From Lineus longissimus (taxonomy: Eukaryota > Nemertea > Pilidiophora > Heteronemertea > Lineidae): 64,000 nt of DNA. Where the stretch lies: positions 3,160,001 to 3,224,000 of the forward strand of contig NC_088321.1 in assembly GCF_910592395.1 (NCBI RefSeq). Direction: 5' to 3'. Shown in pieces: positions 47,361 to 57,485 of the stretch. A program made the position numbers and the translations under genes. The first letter of the stretch is position 1, and each line of letters starts with the position of its first letter. The notes beneath the pieces were generated by a model that searched no databases, was not told the origin of the DNA, and saw only the letters and a program-made list of their open reading frames with translations.

Positions 47361-47849
47361 CTACTGCGGGATCTACTGACATTACTGGAGTCATACTGTT
47401 TCTCGGGTGGGGCAGCTCAAAACAAGCCTGAAGGGCGCTCACTGACAACGTTAACCACTTGCGTTTGGTTAGATAGACTCAAATCTGTCTTGAATGTGAA
47501 ATCTTTGTATGTTTTTTCTGGTCCACCCTGTAGTGGGGGTCATCACACGCCAGAAATTAACAGGTTATGGTTTTCGGAGGCAACACCGACATTGTTTTCA
47601 GCCAATTTCAATGTATCGCATATAATTATCGCTCAGGGCCCGGTTGTTCAAAAGAAGAAATACATTTTTAAAGATAACTTAACGTTAAAATTCCTAACTT
47701 GGCGTTATGATAATGTTAAGTTTTATTTTGAGTTGTTCAAACAATATTAGCCTAACATTGGCGTTATCTTTAACGTTAAATTTAACTTACCTAAAACCCT
47801 AAGATAAATCTAACGTTATCTTTAACTTGGCGTTAGCAGCCAATTCAAG

Positions 47850-48455
47850 ATGGCGTCTGCCAACTTGGCACTTTTTCCTGTTGAGGGAGTTTCTCGAAAA
47901 AAACGTATTTATTTGCCGCACACGAATCATTTAGAGACTTTCAGCGACAAGAAGTTATTTAAGTAAGAGATACAGATACACAAGAGAAACATTGATTTTG
48001 ATTTGCGATTTAATGAGAGAAGAGCTGGAGAGATCGACCAAGCGGTCTCACAGCCTGAGTGTAGAAATTCAAGTTTTAATAGCACTGCGCTTCTTTGCTT
48101 CGGGTGCCTTCCTAGAGGTTATAGGAGATACATTTGGTGTTGACAAGGCAACAGTTTCAAGGGTGGTTCACCATGTGGCTGATCTTCTCCACAACATGTC
48201 TGCTGACTTCATCAGGTGGCCTGACCATGAGGAAATGAAGCGTATAAAGAGGGTTTTTTTTGAGATTGCCCATTTTCCAAAAGTCCTTGGATGCAGTGAT
48301 GGCACCCATGTGCGAATAATAATGCCAAGTGCCCCAGAGAATGCGGATCTCCAGCTACTCCCCCTGCCACCACCAAGAGGTGAACAGCTTGCGGAGATGA
48401 ATGCCACAGAAAATGATGCAGAACCGGAAGAGGAAGAAGCAGGCAGGGCAGGACA
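47850..48455 (+). pseudogene. HARBI1-like transposase of Harbinger-2, N-terminal part
   Basis: ATG 47850 (AAGATGGCG) opens MASANLALFPVEG and NHLETFSDKKLFK, then a stop at 47964-47966; the homologous frame continues one base out of register with RETLILICDLMREELE, VEIQVLIALRFFASGAFLE, GVDKATVSRVVHHVADLL and ADFIRWPDHEEMKRIKR. The first catalytic aspartate is in VLGCSDGTHVRIIMPS. It then carries an unusual acidic, proline-containing insert (LLPLPPPRGEQL, later AEPEEEEAGRAG) before the BEL/Pao insertion. The frame resumes at 56066 after the retrotransposon, counting one copy of the GGACA duplication. The N-terminal frameshift makes it a pseudogene. Confidence 0.85.
48451..48455. repeat. 5-bp target duplication GGACA, left copy
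   Basis: GGACA precedes the 5' LTR and is repeated at 56061-56065 after the 3' LTR. Confidence 0.85.
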
Positions 48456-48702
48456 TGTTGGAGATTGACCTCTTAGTTTAATCTTAGGCCTAATGCTGTG
48501 TCGCCATCTGTGATTGTAGTTTGTAACCAAACCCCCTTTTTGTCTTTCCCGCCACTAAACTTGTTGGAGCTCTCCTATTGTTTTTACATTTTAAAGGTGC
48601 TAATAAAAGAGTTAGATTTGTAAAATAGAAACACGAGGGTTTCTTTCCGTTATTTAGCCGGCAAGTTTCGCCAATTTCGGGCTGGTTCCGTGGTCCCCGA
48701 AA
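48456..48702 (+). repeat. BEL/Pao 5' LTR
   Basis: It begins TGTTGGAGATTGACC and ends GTCCCCGAAA. An AATAAA signal lies at 48602-48607. Identical in my reading to 55814-56060. The end is not the usual CA; it is fixed by the GGACA duplication after the 3' copy. Confidence 0.93.
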
Positions 48703-48705
48703 TTG

Positions 48706-48723
48706 TGGTGCCGTAAACCCGGG
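48706..48723 (+). promoter_or_regulatory. Candidate primer-binding site
   Basis: TGGTGCCGTAAACCCGGG lies three bases after the 5' LTR and starts with TGG, complementary to a tRNA 3' CCA. I cannot name the tRNA. Confidence 0.6.
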
Positions 48724-48766
48724 AGAGTAAGAACTTAAGAAGGTTTTGAACACTTGTTTGGCGAAA

Positions 48767-51700
48767 ATGCCGGAGAACGAGGCCGGAGTTCCTGAAGGAC
48801 GTGATGCGGTCCGAAAATCACGCTCAGCGGCGAAAGGCTGGGTGACGCGTGCATCCAATGCACTGAAGCGTGCATGTAAGGATGCACGTCAACCGTTTGG
48901 GAAGGATGCCGTAAGTAAAGTGGCAATAGAAAGCTGTATCAATGACTTCGATCGATATTTGGTGTCATTTGAGAAGGCCCAATCGGAAGTTGAAATGACA
49001 ATCGAAGATGAGCTTGCACAAGAGCAAGACATTGATCAGGCCTTTGCTTTCATATCTGAGGCAAAGCAGTCTAGGCACGAGGCACAGATTATGTTGGAAG
49101 AGATTGTGACCCGTATGTCAAAGGGTCCAAAATCGAAAGACAGTAATGACGATTTCGATGACGGGGCAAGTTGTGCCTCGAACAGCTCCATGGCGTCGAT
49201 GGGAAGGGTACGCCTTCCCAAGTTGGAACTGCCAACCTTTTCAGGGGTGATAACGGAATGGCAGTCATTCTGGGACCAATTCACCGCACTTGTCGATGAA
49301 AACGAGAGTATACCGGAGATAAGCAAGTTCTCGTACCTCTCTTCGCTGCTCGAAGGTGAGGCTAAGTGTGTGATAAAGGGTCTCCCAGTGACGGAGGAGA
49401 ACTATCACATCGCAAGCAAGTTGCTAACGGATCGGTATGGAAGACGTGAAAGGATTATTTTCACACATGTTCAGGCCTTGTTAAATGCGTCTATGCCTGG
49501 ACACGGACAGGGTGGAAAGATGGTTGGAAATCGAGTTTCAGCACTTTGGCGGTTGCAGGACGAACTATTGCTACACATTCGCAGCCTCCAAGCCCTCGGT
49601 ATAGAGGGATCGGAATATGGTTTCCTACTGACCCCCCTGATTCTGTCACGCTTGCCTAATGACATACGTATGGAGTGGGCACGGGAGAGTGACGGAAGGG
49701 AAGCGGATTTGGAGTTCCTACTAGACTTCATGAAGAGGGAGATAAATCGACGAGAGAGATCGGAAACCTTTAAGGTTTTGACCAAGACTGACAATGTTGG
49801 TACCCAGGGACATGGGATTGATGCAACAGCTGACATGGCTGAGGACAAGCAACGTGTGGCGACTGCATCCGCCTTGCAGTCACCTAGTGTAGCCTCACAT
49901 TCTGGTGGTAATTCATGTGGTGTATGTGGGAAAACCCACCAGACTGAGAAATGCTGGGGATTGTTAAACCTCCCAGTTTCAGAGAGACATTCGAAGGTGC
50001 AGTCATGTAAGTTGTGTTTCAGGTGCTTGGGTAAGTCACACTTTGCCAAGGGTTGTATTGCACAATGTTCAAAGTGTAAGGGTCGACACCATGCCATTTT
50101 GTGCAATGGTGGTGGTGGTAGTGGTAAAGTGAACAAGGCTAGGCAAAGTGGTTCACCCTCTGTTAGCAAAACCCAGAGTGGTGATAGTAAGGGGACAGGT
50201 AAATCTAGTAGTAGTGATACTGGGGTCAAGACACCTGAGAAGTCTAAGGGTCAGGATACTGGTACGATGAAAGCTAATATGCATTCTATTTCAGCAGGTA
50301 GCAGTGTTAATTCAGGTAGTAGGGTGAACACTGTGCTACAGACAGCCAAGGTAAAGATAGTGGGCAGGCAGGGCTGCACTGAGGCAACATTGATGTTTGA
50401 CAGTGGGTCAGACAGGTCATACATCACCTCATCAATGGTAAAGAGAGTGAAACCGGAGTGGGTTGGCACAGAACCCATTTCTTATGCAGCCTTTGGGTGC
50501 AACACTCCTAGTGTGGAACGCCAGTGTAATATATACAATGTGCATTTGAGTGGCAGCCACACAGGTTCAGGTGAGAACATTTCTCTAAATGTCGCCGAGG
50601 TACCAGTCATTTGTAACCCATTGGTGAGGCCCTTGGTCCCGTGCGAACTGCTGAACATTCTCGGCTCTGACATCCAGTTGGCTGACTCAGTCTCAGAGAA
50701 CAGAGAGATTACAGTGGATATCCTCGTCGGTTTAGATCTTTATTGGAAACTCATGAAGCCACAGAGGTTCAGACAGGTTGGTGGGCTGGTTGCTCAGGAG
50801 TCGTGTTTTGGATGGGTCTTATCAGGTTCGTGGTCAGATTCAGGTGGTGGAGTTCAGTCTGTTCAATCAGGTGCTTGTTCAGTCTCCCCTCAGTTGATGT
50901 GCTTGGGGAATGTCGGTGACTCTGATCTGCGTAGATTCTGGGACTTGGAGTCCGATGGGATCTCTCTCACTGAACAGGAAACTTTGAACCCCAAAATTGA
51001 TCCTGTTTTGAAGCATTTTTCAGAGAACGTCCAGAAGAATGGGAGCCGATACCAGGTGGCGCTGCCTTGGAAATCGGAAACAGCCAAGGGCAGACTGCTG
51101 AACAACGAGGCAATGGCTTGGAAAAGGTTGAAGCAGCTGAACCGGCGATTTGATGGAGACCCTGAGCTGAAGCAAAGGTATGACCAAGTATTCCGTGAGT
51201 ATGAATCTAGTGGTTTCATAGTGGAGGTGCTGGCTCATGAGATGGAAAATCCCAACCCCACATTCTATCTGCCTCATCGGCCAGTCGTCCGTGAAGACAG
51301 CCTGACTACCAAGGTTAGGCCGGTGTTTGATGCCTCGGCATCAGGTTATAATGGGGTGTCCTTGAACGACTGTTTGGAGACTGGACCCTCATTGCTTGCT
51401 AGTCTGGTAGATATCCTGATTCGCTTCCGGCGATGGCCTGTAGCGATCACAGCAGATGTGACGAAAGCTTTCCTACAGATAGGAGTCCGACCCGAAGATC
51501 AAGATGTACATCGTTTCCTATGGGATGATGGTGGTAGGGTACGAGTCATGAAGTTTGTCAGGGTCCCCTTTGGGAACAAAGCAAGCCCATTCCTCCTGAA
51601 TGCGACGATAAGACATCACTTGGATAGTTATCCCCCCTCTGAAGTTGTACAGGAGTTGAAGGATAATATTTATATGGATGATTTCCTTTCAGGTTGCGAT

Positions 51701-53365
51701 GAGGCTACCAGAGGGTGTGAGGTATTCGATGAGGCACAAGAGGTGATGGGTGAAGCAGAGTTGACCTTTGCTAAGTGCACGTCCAACAACAAGGTGTTGG
51801 TGGACAAGTTTCGGAGCGACTTTGGTTCAAAGCATGTGGACAGTGAGTCGGTAAAGGTACTGGGTATGAGTTGGCTTTCCCGTGAGGATTGCTTTGTGTT
51901 TGAGGGCATTCCCCTTCCTCCCTCCGCAGAACTCAGTTGTACAAAGCGTGTTGTGTTGAGTTTCACTGCTCGACTCTTCGACCCCCTGGGGCTTCTTAGC
52001 CCTTTCATCATGATGGCAAAGATTCTTTTCCAAGAAATCTGGCGCCTTGGGTTGGGTTGGGATGAAGAGTTGCCCCCTGAGTTGAAGCTGCGTTTCATCT
52101 CATGGTTGGATGGCATTAGTGTCATCAAACAGTGGAAAATTCCCAGATGTTACACATCAGGTGGGCCTTGGAAGGGCATTGTGGGTCTGGAGCTGCATGC
52201 ATTTGGAGATTCTTCGACCCTTGGATATGGAGCTTGTGTGTACCTTAGGATTCCCAAGTCTGATGGTACTTATGAAGTATCGCTGGTGTTTGCCAGGGCC
52301 AGGGTTGCCCCTGTCAAGCCTGTGTCCTTGCCCCGATTGGAACTCATAGCCAGCCTGTTGTGTGCTCGAATTCTTGTGTTCACTCGCTCAGCCCTGAAGT
52401 TGCCAGAAGATACGACGTATCACTGTTATTCAGATTCTCAGGTTGCTCTAGCTTGGATCAAGGGAGACCCCTGTCGATGGAAAAGTTTTGTAGCGAACAG
52501 GGTTGGTGAGATTCAACAGCTCACCTCGCCCTCTCACTGGTCACATTGTCCAGGTCCTGAAAACCCATCAGACCTGGTTACGCGAGGGTTATCAGCCAAG
52601 AAATTGATCACTTCTGAGTCGTGGTTGCATGGTCCTGTGTGGTTGGCGTCGTCTTCAGACTCGGTTGACTTGATTGAGGAAGATTCGGAATTGGAGAATT
52701 GTGATGAATCGGTCTCAAGTCTTCTAGTGCCTGTTGGTGGTGAAGTTGTGAAACAGGAACCGGCAATCTCTCAGTTGTTTGACTTGAACAACTTGAAGTC
52801 CTATCCAAGGACAATTCGGCTTGTGGCTTTAGTGATGAGGTTCTGTCACAACCTACGGTCTGCTGCTTGTGATAGAAGGCTAGGACAGCTGTCTCAGGAT
52901 GAGAGGTCGAAGGCCCAGGTTCAGTTGTTCAGGTTGATGCAGGATGCTTCTTATCACCGTGAGATAGAAGCTCTGAGAAAGGGTAAACCCCTCCCAAGGG
53001 ATTCTGCTCACAAGGAGTTGGACCCCTTCTTGGATAAGACTGGATTGTTGAGAATGAAGGGACGTCTCCAGTTTTCTGAGCTCAGTTATGATAGTAAACA
53101 CCCAATCATTCTGCCCAAGGGACGAGTGTCCTACTTGCTGGTCAGATTTCAGCATTTCCTCATGAAACATGCTGGAGTCACCACTCTACTGACTGCCTTG
53201 AGGTCCAACTACTGGATAGTAGGCCTGAGACAGTTGGCCAAACATGTCTGTAAGGAATGTGTTCCATGCAGAATAGTTGAGGCGAGGGCATGTAATCAAG
53301 TCATGGCCCCCCCTCCCCGGATTTCGAGTAAAGGATGCTCCTTGCTTCGCGGTCACTGGCCTTGA
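48767..53365 (+). CDS. BEL/Pao Gag-Pol polyprotein (Gag to integrase zinc-binding domain)
   Basis: About 1,530 codons open from ATG 48767 (MPENEAG; GAAAATGCC context), preferred over upstream non-ATG codons. Approximate residues: Gag DUF1759-like region with LPKLELPTFSG and FWDQFTALVDENE (148-330); three knuckle clusters, CGVCGKTHQTEKC, CKLCFRCLGKSHFAKGC and CSKCKGRHHAILC (383-446); Ser/Gly/Lys-rich linker; aspartic protease with FDSGSDRSYI (about 545); RT with ITADVTKAFLQIGV and the YMDD box (969-972); RNase H with FGDSSTLGYGACVYL (about 1145) and CYSDSQVALAWIKG; integrase H2C2 zinc-binding segment ending HVCKECVPCR (about 1468-1502). The frame closes about 50 bases after a C7 run at 53307-53313, where the downstream integrase frame is one base out of register. 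It forms the retrotransposon's capsid and replication enzymes in the cytoplasm and nucleus. Confidence 0.95.
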   Translation: MPENEAGVPEGRDAVRKSRSAAKGWVTRASNALKRACKDARQPFGKDAVSKVAIESCINDFDRYLVSFEKAQSEVEMTIEDELAQEQDIDQAFAFISEAKQSRHEAQIMLEEIVTRMSKGPKSKDSNDDFDDGASCASNSSMASMGRVRLPKLELPTFSGVITEWQSFWDQFTALVDENESIPEISKFSYLSSLLEGEAKCVIKGLPVTEENYHIASKLLTDRYGRRERIIFTHVQALLNASMPGHGQGGKMVGNRVSALWRLQDELLLHIRSLQALGIEGSEYGFLLTPLILSRLPNDIRMEWARESDGREADLEFLLDFMKREINRRERSETFKVLTKTDNVGTQGHGIDATADMAEDKQRVATASALQSPSVASHSGGNSCGVCGKTHQTEKCWGLLNLPVSERHSKVQSCKLCFRCLGKSHFAKGCIAQCSKCKGRHHAILCNGGGGSGKVNKARQSGSPSVSKTQSGDSKGTGKSSSSDTGVKTPEKSKGQDTGTMKANMHSISAGSSVNSGSRVNTVLQTAKVKIVGRQGCTEATLMFDSGSDRSYITSSMVKRVKPEWVGTEPISYAAFGCNTPSVERQCNIYNVHLSGSHTGSGENISLNVAEVPVICNPLVRPLVPCELLNILGSDIQLADSVSENREITVDILVGLDLYWKLMKPQRFRQVGGLVAQESCFGWVLSGSWSDSGGGVQSVQSGACSVSPQLMCLGNVGDSDLRRFWDLESDGISLTEQETLNPKIDPVLKHFSENVQKNGSRYQVALPWKSETAKGRLLNNEAMAWKRLKQLNRRFDGDPELKQRYDQVFREYESSGFIVEVLAHEMENPNPTFYLPHRPVVREDSLTTKVRPVFDASASGYNGVSLNDCLETGPSLLASLVDILIRFRRWPVAITADVTKAFLQIGVRPEDQDVHRFLWDDGGRVRVMKFVRVPFGNKASPFLLNATIRHHLDSYPPSEVVQELKDNIYMDDFLSGCDEATRGCEVFDEAQEVMGEAELTFAKCTSNNKVLVDKFRSDFGSKHVDSESVKVLGMSWLSREDCFVFEGIPLPPSAELSCTKRVVLSFTARLFDPLGLLSPFIMMAKILFQEIWRLGLGWDEELPPELKLRFISWLDGISVIKQWKIPRCYTSGGPWKGIVGLELHAFGDSSTLGYGACVYLRIPKSDGTYEVSLVFARARVAPVKPVSLPRLELIASLLCARILVFTRSALKLPEDTTYHCYSDSQVALAWIKGDPCRWKSFVANRVGEIQQLTSPSHWSHCPGPENPSDLVTRGLSAKKLITSESWLHGPVWLASSSDSVDLIEEDSELENCDESVSSLLVPVGGEVVKQEPAISQLFDLNNLKSYPRTIRLVALVMRFCHNLRSAACDRRLGQLSQDERSKAQVQLFRLMQDASYHREIEALRKGKPLPRDSAHKELDPFLDKTGLLRMKGRLQFSELSYDSKHPIILPKGRVSYLLVRFQHFLMKHAGVTTLLTALRSNYWIVGLRQLAKHVCKECVPCRIVEARACNQVMAPPPRISSKGCSLLRGHWP

Positions 53366-54470
53366 CCATGGTGGCCCATTGTTTTGTATAGATTTTCCCA
53401 AGAAGAAATTCTATATCCTGTTGTTCACTTGCGCAGTGGTCCGGGCTGTCCACCTTGAGCTCACAGACTCATTGAACCTACCTGATTGTATCCTGGCGAT
53501 TCGGAGGTTTGCTGCTCGGAGGGGTCTCCCCTCTGAGTTCCATTCTGATAATGCAGCCACGTTCACTGGGGCAGATACTTTGTTGCAGCAGTATTTTGGT
53601 CCCCATAGTCCAAAGTGGAATTTCATCGCCCCAAGGTCCCCATGGTGGGGAGGGTTCTGGGAGCGGCTTGTGGGTTCAGTGAAGCGGTCTCTGAGGAAAT
53701 CGCTGGGTAAGAAATCACTGACTCGATCAGAGCTTGAGACTACGTTGCATGAGGTAGAGGCAAATGTCAACTCGCGACCTTTGACCTTCGTTGGTGACAG
53801 TTTGGATTCCCCAAACCCCTTGACACCTTCACACTTCCTCATTGGTAGGCCCGCTGGATTTCAAGTTGAGATTGCGAAAGATTCTCTCAATAATCCTGAG
53901 GTTGTGCTTGCGAAGGATTTGGGTGCTCGAGAAGCAGTCCGTCAAGCTAGGCTGGATGATTTCTGGAAGGTGTGGAGCGATGACTATTTGAGAAACCTTC
54001 CCCCTGTGTCTAAGAAATTTCAGGCTTCTTGCAATGTGAAGGTTGGATCAGTAGTGTTGATCAGAGAGGATCATGTCCCTCGGATGTCTTGGCCCCTAGC
54101 TGTGGTCACTGAGACCTTTCCTGGTAGGGATGGCATTGTGAGAAGTGTTCGCCTGAAGACTGCCACTGGGTTTCTCACTAGATCTGTTCAGAGATTACAT
54201 GACCTTGAAATCAGTGCACCCCTGCCTAACCAAGATTCTGATGCTTCTGAAACCAATAATGTTGATTTGAATGAATCCTTCAGTCAGGACCTTGTCGCTG
54301 ACTTGAGAGGAAATCTTGATACTGATGTTGACACTGAGGCAGTCTCTGGCGTTGAGACAAGCACAGAGACCCCCTCTAGGCCTAGTTGTGAATCTGATGA
54401 TAGCGTTGCTGTAGCGAAGACTACTAGAACTGGCCGGGTCGTTAGACCACGGGATAGATTGGATCTGTGA
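53277..54470 (+). CDS. BEL/Pao integrase core and C-terminal DUF5641 region (second frame)
   Basis: The integrase core continues in a frame offset from the upstream one. Catalytic positions are D in CIDF (53391-53393), D in HSDNAATF (53547-53549) and E in GFWERLVGSVK (53661-53663), giving D-51-D-37-E spacing. Before them lies LDHGGPLF, the usual lead-in. A DUF5641-like C-terminus includes VGSVVLIREDHVPRM, WPLAVV and VRSVRLKTATG, and the protein ends in an acidic, Ser/Thr-rich tail with TRTGRVVRPRDRLDL before TGA 54470. It has no good start of its own: the opening residues of the frame overlap the end of the upstream protein, so it is the remainder of Pol, separated by the C7-run offset. That may be a mutation, an assembly error or, less likely, programmed frameshifting. 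Confidence 0.9.
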   Translation: MRRGHVIKSWPPLPGFRVKDAPCFAVTGLDHGGPLFCIDFPKKKFYILLFTCAVVRAVHLELTDSLNLPDCILAIRRFAARRGLPSEFHSDNAATFTGADTLLQQYFGPHSPKWNFIAPRSPWWGGFWERLVGSVKRSLRKSLGKKSLTRSELETTLHEVEANVNSRPLTFVGDSLDSPNPLTPSHFLIGRPAGFQVEIAKDSLNNPEVVLAKDLGAREAVRQARLDDFWKVWSDDYLRNLPPVSKKFQASCNVKVGSVVLIREDHVPRMSWPLAVVTETFPGRDGIVRSVRLKTATGFLTRSVQRLHDLEISAPLPNQDSDASETNNVDLNESFSQDLVADLRGNLDTDVDTEAVSGVETSTETPSRPSCESDDSVAVAKTTRTGRVVRPRDRLDL

Positions 54471-55800
54471 AGATATGGTATAGTGTAACTATCTGTCTTG
54501 AGGTGCGTTGAGTTTCTAAAGGTGACTTTCTGTAAATTCCGTACTCTTGCTGTTGAACTTGAATTTGTCTGCATTGGTTATCTGTCTGATACACTTTCTT
54601 CTACCAGTAATTGTAGGATTTTAGTAGGATGTGCTGAATTTGCCACAATATTGGGTATAGGTACAATCAGAGACAGTTTCTATTGGTGAATGTGAAGAAT
54701 ATTTGTGTATTCCATGATAACTGCATGATTATTAGTATGTTTCGCCTGTATGTGTTACATGTACAACACAGAATCAGTGATATTGAGGTGTAATTTTGTA
54801 TTGTGTACAGTGTTTTACTCAGAAGCGCCATTTGAGCAAGATTTCTTCTGATTGTGATTTGAAATGTTTGATACTGTAAGGTAAACCGTGTACCAGTTGT
54901 GCACCCAATTTGGATGTTCCTAGATTTGTATTTGCTGAGGAAATTAGAATGTGACATACATGTAGAGACGTGTTTGATAAGGGACACTGTGTGTAACATT
55001 TGTAAGTACCCGGATATTTGTGAGTGTATCTGCTTCTAGGTAATTTGTCTGACTGGGAGAAGTTGTATGCTCATTGGGAGTAGAAGAGTGTGTTAGCTGC
55101 TAAGGTCTCTTTACCCCTACATTGTGTTCAAGGGCAGCTGGTAAGATTTGTGCTAAATTAAGGTTGCCATGTTTGAGTATTGTCAATATTTGCTAAGTGG
55201 ACAGACATGACCTGTTGGAGTTTACAGTAATTTGTATGCAGAGATGAATGTTTAGGTAAACTAGGGTTAATTTCTGAATTGGATGTGTGTCTAAGTTGAC
55301 TACTAATTAGCAACAGTAAGCATGTGACTATTGGGTTGTAGTATGTTTCATACTTGTGTAATTTGAGTTGTAGGATTTGTTGACTGTTGGTTGTAATCAT
55401 ACCACTTTTACATGTATGTATGGTAAAGTTAAAATCTTTAGTGTTTATGATTTCTTGTTTTAAGCACCGCTGGTATTTTGGATTTCTCTCAGATAGCTAT
55501 GTATAATAGAGAAGCAACTTTGTTCCTTACTGTGAAGCTGGTTAAAACTAGACCCCTTTGAACCTTTTCTTTCAGTCTAATAATAGTAGCTCTGGGTGTA
55601 GACTTTAATGTAGGCATGATTTATTGATTAGTCTTGAGCTGTTGGTTTTTGGTGCCTTAGTGCGTTTGTCTAATTCTGACGTTGGTTATTTGTTGCTCTT
55701 GAGTAATGCTTACATTGAACTCTCACTTGGAAAGTATGATTTTCATGTATAGTATAATATTTTCCCTCTAGGTTAAATTGGAGTGATATTGGATCCCTCC
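54471..55800. other. Long non-coding 3' region of the BEL/Pao element
   Basis: 1.3 kb between the end of pol and the polypurine tract with no open frame of note and no env-like gene. It is AT-rich with scattered TACATGTA words. Unusually long for an env-less BEL/Pao element, so loss of a former frame is possible. Confidence 0.6.
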
Positions 55801-55813
55801 AAGGTGGGGAGAA
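55801..55813 (+). promoter_or_regulatory. Polypurine tract
   Basis: AAGGTGGGGAGAA lies directly before the 3' LTR, the position of the plus-strand primer. Confidence 0.75.
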
Positions 55814-56060
55814 TGTTGGAGATTGACCTCTTAGTTTAATCTTAGGCCTAATGCTGTGTCGCCATCTGTGATTGTAGTTTGTAACCAAACCCCCTTTTTG
55901 TCTTTCCCGCCACTAAACTTGTTGGAGCTCTCCTATTGTTTTTACATTTTAAAGGTGCTAATAAAAGAGTTAGATTTGTAAAATAGAAACACGAGGGTTT
56001 CTTTCCGTTATTTAGCCGGCAAGTTTCGCCAATTTCGGGCTGGTTCCGTGGTCCCCGAAA
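55814..56060 (+). repeat. BEL/Pao 3' LTR
   Basis: 247 bases, apparently identical to the 5' LTR; followed by the GGACA target duplication (56061-56065). Confidence 0.93.
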
Positions 56061-56065
56061 GGACA

Positions 56066-56157
56066 TGCAGCTGAACCAGTACTGAACTATGAGGCTTCTT
56101 TCATGAACAGGAAAGGTTACCATTCATTGAATGTACAAGCTGTTTGTGACTTTGAAG
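56066..56157 (+). pseudogene. Harbinger-2 transposase, continuation and exon end
   Basis: Downstream of the BEL/Pao element the transposase frame resumes with AAEPVLNYEASF and MNRKGYHSLNVQAVCDFE, the block that normally follows the first catalytic aspartate (the second lies in exon 3). It ends at a donor, GAAG followed by GTAACT. The phase agrees with both the upstream part and exon 3. Confidence 0.8.
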
Positions 56158-56970
56158 GTAACTACTAGAACTTACTCTGTGTTAGGCATCCTAGATCTCC
56201 ATTAATGGAATTATGATGTGCATTTTAATCAAAGAAAAACAATATTTTCTCTGCAATAAGTCTTGAATTGGAGATGACAATTCATGCATTTCATGACAGT
56301 TGAATTTCCTGGAAACAGCCTCACTTTCATAACTGGGTCATCAGGTCATAGTGGGTAGGTGTAAACTGCTGATGAATTTGCTGATGAAAATGTATATTAC
56401 TAACAAGTCAAAGTCATATTCTTCTACAAAATAACTTTTTATTGGAATAACAATGACAATACCATCGAGTTTCAGGCCAAAATAATTGGACCGCTCTCAG
56501 GTCCAAATCGTTAGATTTTGCTGATCCAAGATGGTGGCTGAAGGCGATTAGAGCCATCAGCATTTTCATCAGCAAATTCATCAGCAGTTTACACCTTCCC
56601 GGTCATGGTCATGTTTATATGGTATGCCAGCCAGGCAAGCCTTGCCAGCCAGGTGTGGAAATAATTCACAAATTAAAAATGCAAGGGTGTCCCACACAAC
56701 AGAAGTAAGTGTCGCATAACAAATCTAACTAATCACAAGGGTTTGTCTATTGTCTAGCACCAGCTTTGTTTTATCTTGGAGTACTCCAAGGTTTTATTAA
56801 GGAGGATGTCTTTTTTTCTTGCCTGCTTTATTAAAAAGTCCTAGCTCCTGGGCCTAGGCTACCTACACCTTGACACGGCCTACACTTGTACTTTGTCATG
56901 CTATGATTGAAGCTACTAAGAAATTACATGCAGCAAGTATATTCTATAGACCCTTTTCTTTATTTTTAAG
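56158..56970 (+). other. Transposase intron with a nested MITE
   Basis: Donor GTAACT at 56158 and acceptor TTTATTTTTAAG ending 56970. The two sides join in phase as GAA G/GC AAG. A 240-bp MITE lies within (56357-56596). Confidence 0.65.
56357..56596. mobile_element. Small MITE, 240 bp
   Basis: Terminal inverted repeats of about 37 bases start AGGTGTAAACTGCTGATGAA and are nearly perfect at the other end. No clear target duplication, no coding capacity. Confidence 0.7.
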
Positions 56971-57485
56971 GCAAGTTCCTCAACATTGTGGCCAAGTGGC
57001 CAGGGGCAACACATGATGCATACATCTGCCATCTGGCGGAATTCAAATCTGAAGGAGCACCTCGACAGAGAGAATGCCCATGGTGAAGAGGGTGTCATCC
57101 TTGGCGACAGTGGGTATCCCTCCCTTACTTAATGGTACCGTATCAAAATCCTACTACAGCTAGTCAAGAAAAATTCAATAGTGCACTTTGTGGAACACTA
57201 GTGCGCATTGAACATGCATTTGGAGTTCTCAAAAGAAGATTTCACGTTTTACATGGCGAAGTCCGAATGCGACCAGAACGGGTGATCAAAATAATATCAG
57301 CATGCACGGTCTTGCATAATATTGCAATTCTTAGGAGAGAGAGGGATCCACCAGATAGTGACAGTGATGATAGTGATGATGATGATGATGTTGATGATGA
57401 TGTCGGAAGGGACACTCAGTTTGCTGATCGCAAGCAGCCTGGCCGTGTGTACAGAAATCTCATTGCCAATAGGTACTTCAAATAA
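56971..57485 (+). pseudogene. Harbinger-2 transposase, C-terminal exon
   Basis: It opens KFLNIVAKWPGATHDAYI with the second catalytic aspartate in THDA. The middle (57010-57130) is frameshifted at least twice; residues such as RECPW, GDSGYP and LPYL appear in different frames. From 57132 the frame is clean: MVPYQNPTTASQEKFNSAL, then RIEHAFGVLKRRF with the catalytic glutamate, RMRPERVIKIISACTVLHNI, an acidic DSDDSDDDDDVDDD tract and a C-terminus YRNLIANRYFK before TAA. All three catalytic residues are present but the frame is broken. Confidence 0.85.

Larger units (their letters stand above)
48456..56060 (+). mobile_element. BEL/Pao LTR retrotransposon, 7605 bp, recent insertion
   Basis: Two 247-bp LTRs (48456-48702, 55814-56060) appear identical by reading them base by base, and a 5-bp duplication GGACA flanks the element. 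Internal order is Gag, zinc knuckles, protease, RT, RNase H, integrase, the Pol order of BEL/Pao. A primer-binding site follows the 5' LTR and a purine tract precedes the 3' LTR. No env-like frame follows pol; 54471-55813 is non-coding. The element is inserted in the Harbinger-2 transposase. Identical LTRs imply a young insertion. Confidence 0.97.

Noticed and set aside
49471-50229. Long minus-strand open frame under the BEL/Pao Gag region
   Set aside because: Antisense shadow of a long coding frame with no domain of its own.
53277-54470. Integrase frame as an independent gene with its own start
   Set aside because: Its first residues merely overlap the end of the upstream protein, and the domain order shows it is the rest of the same polyprotein.
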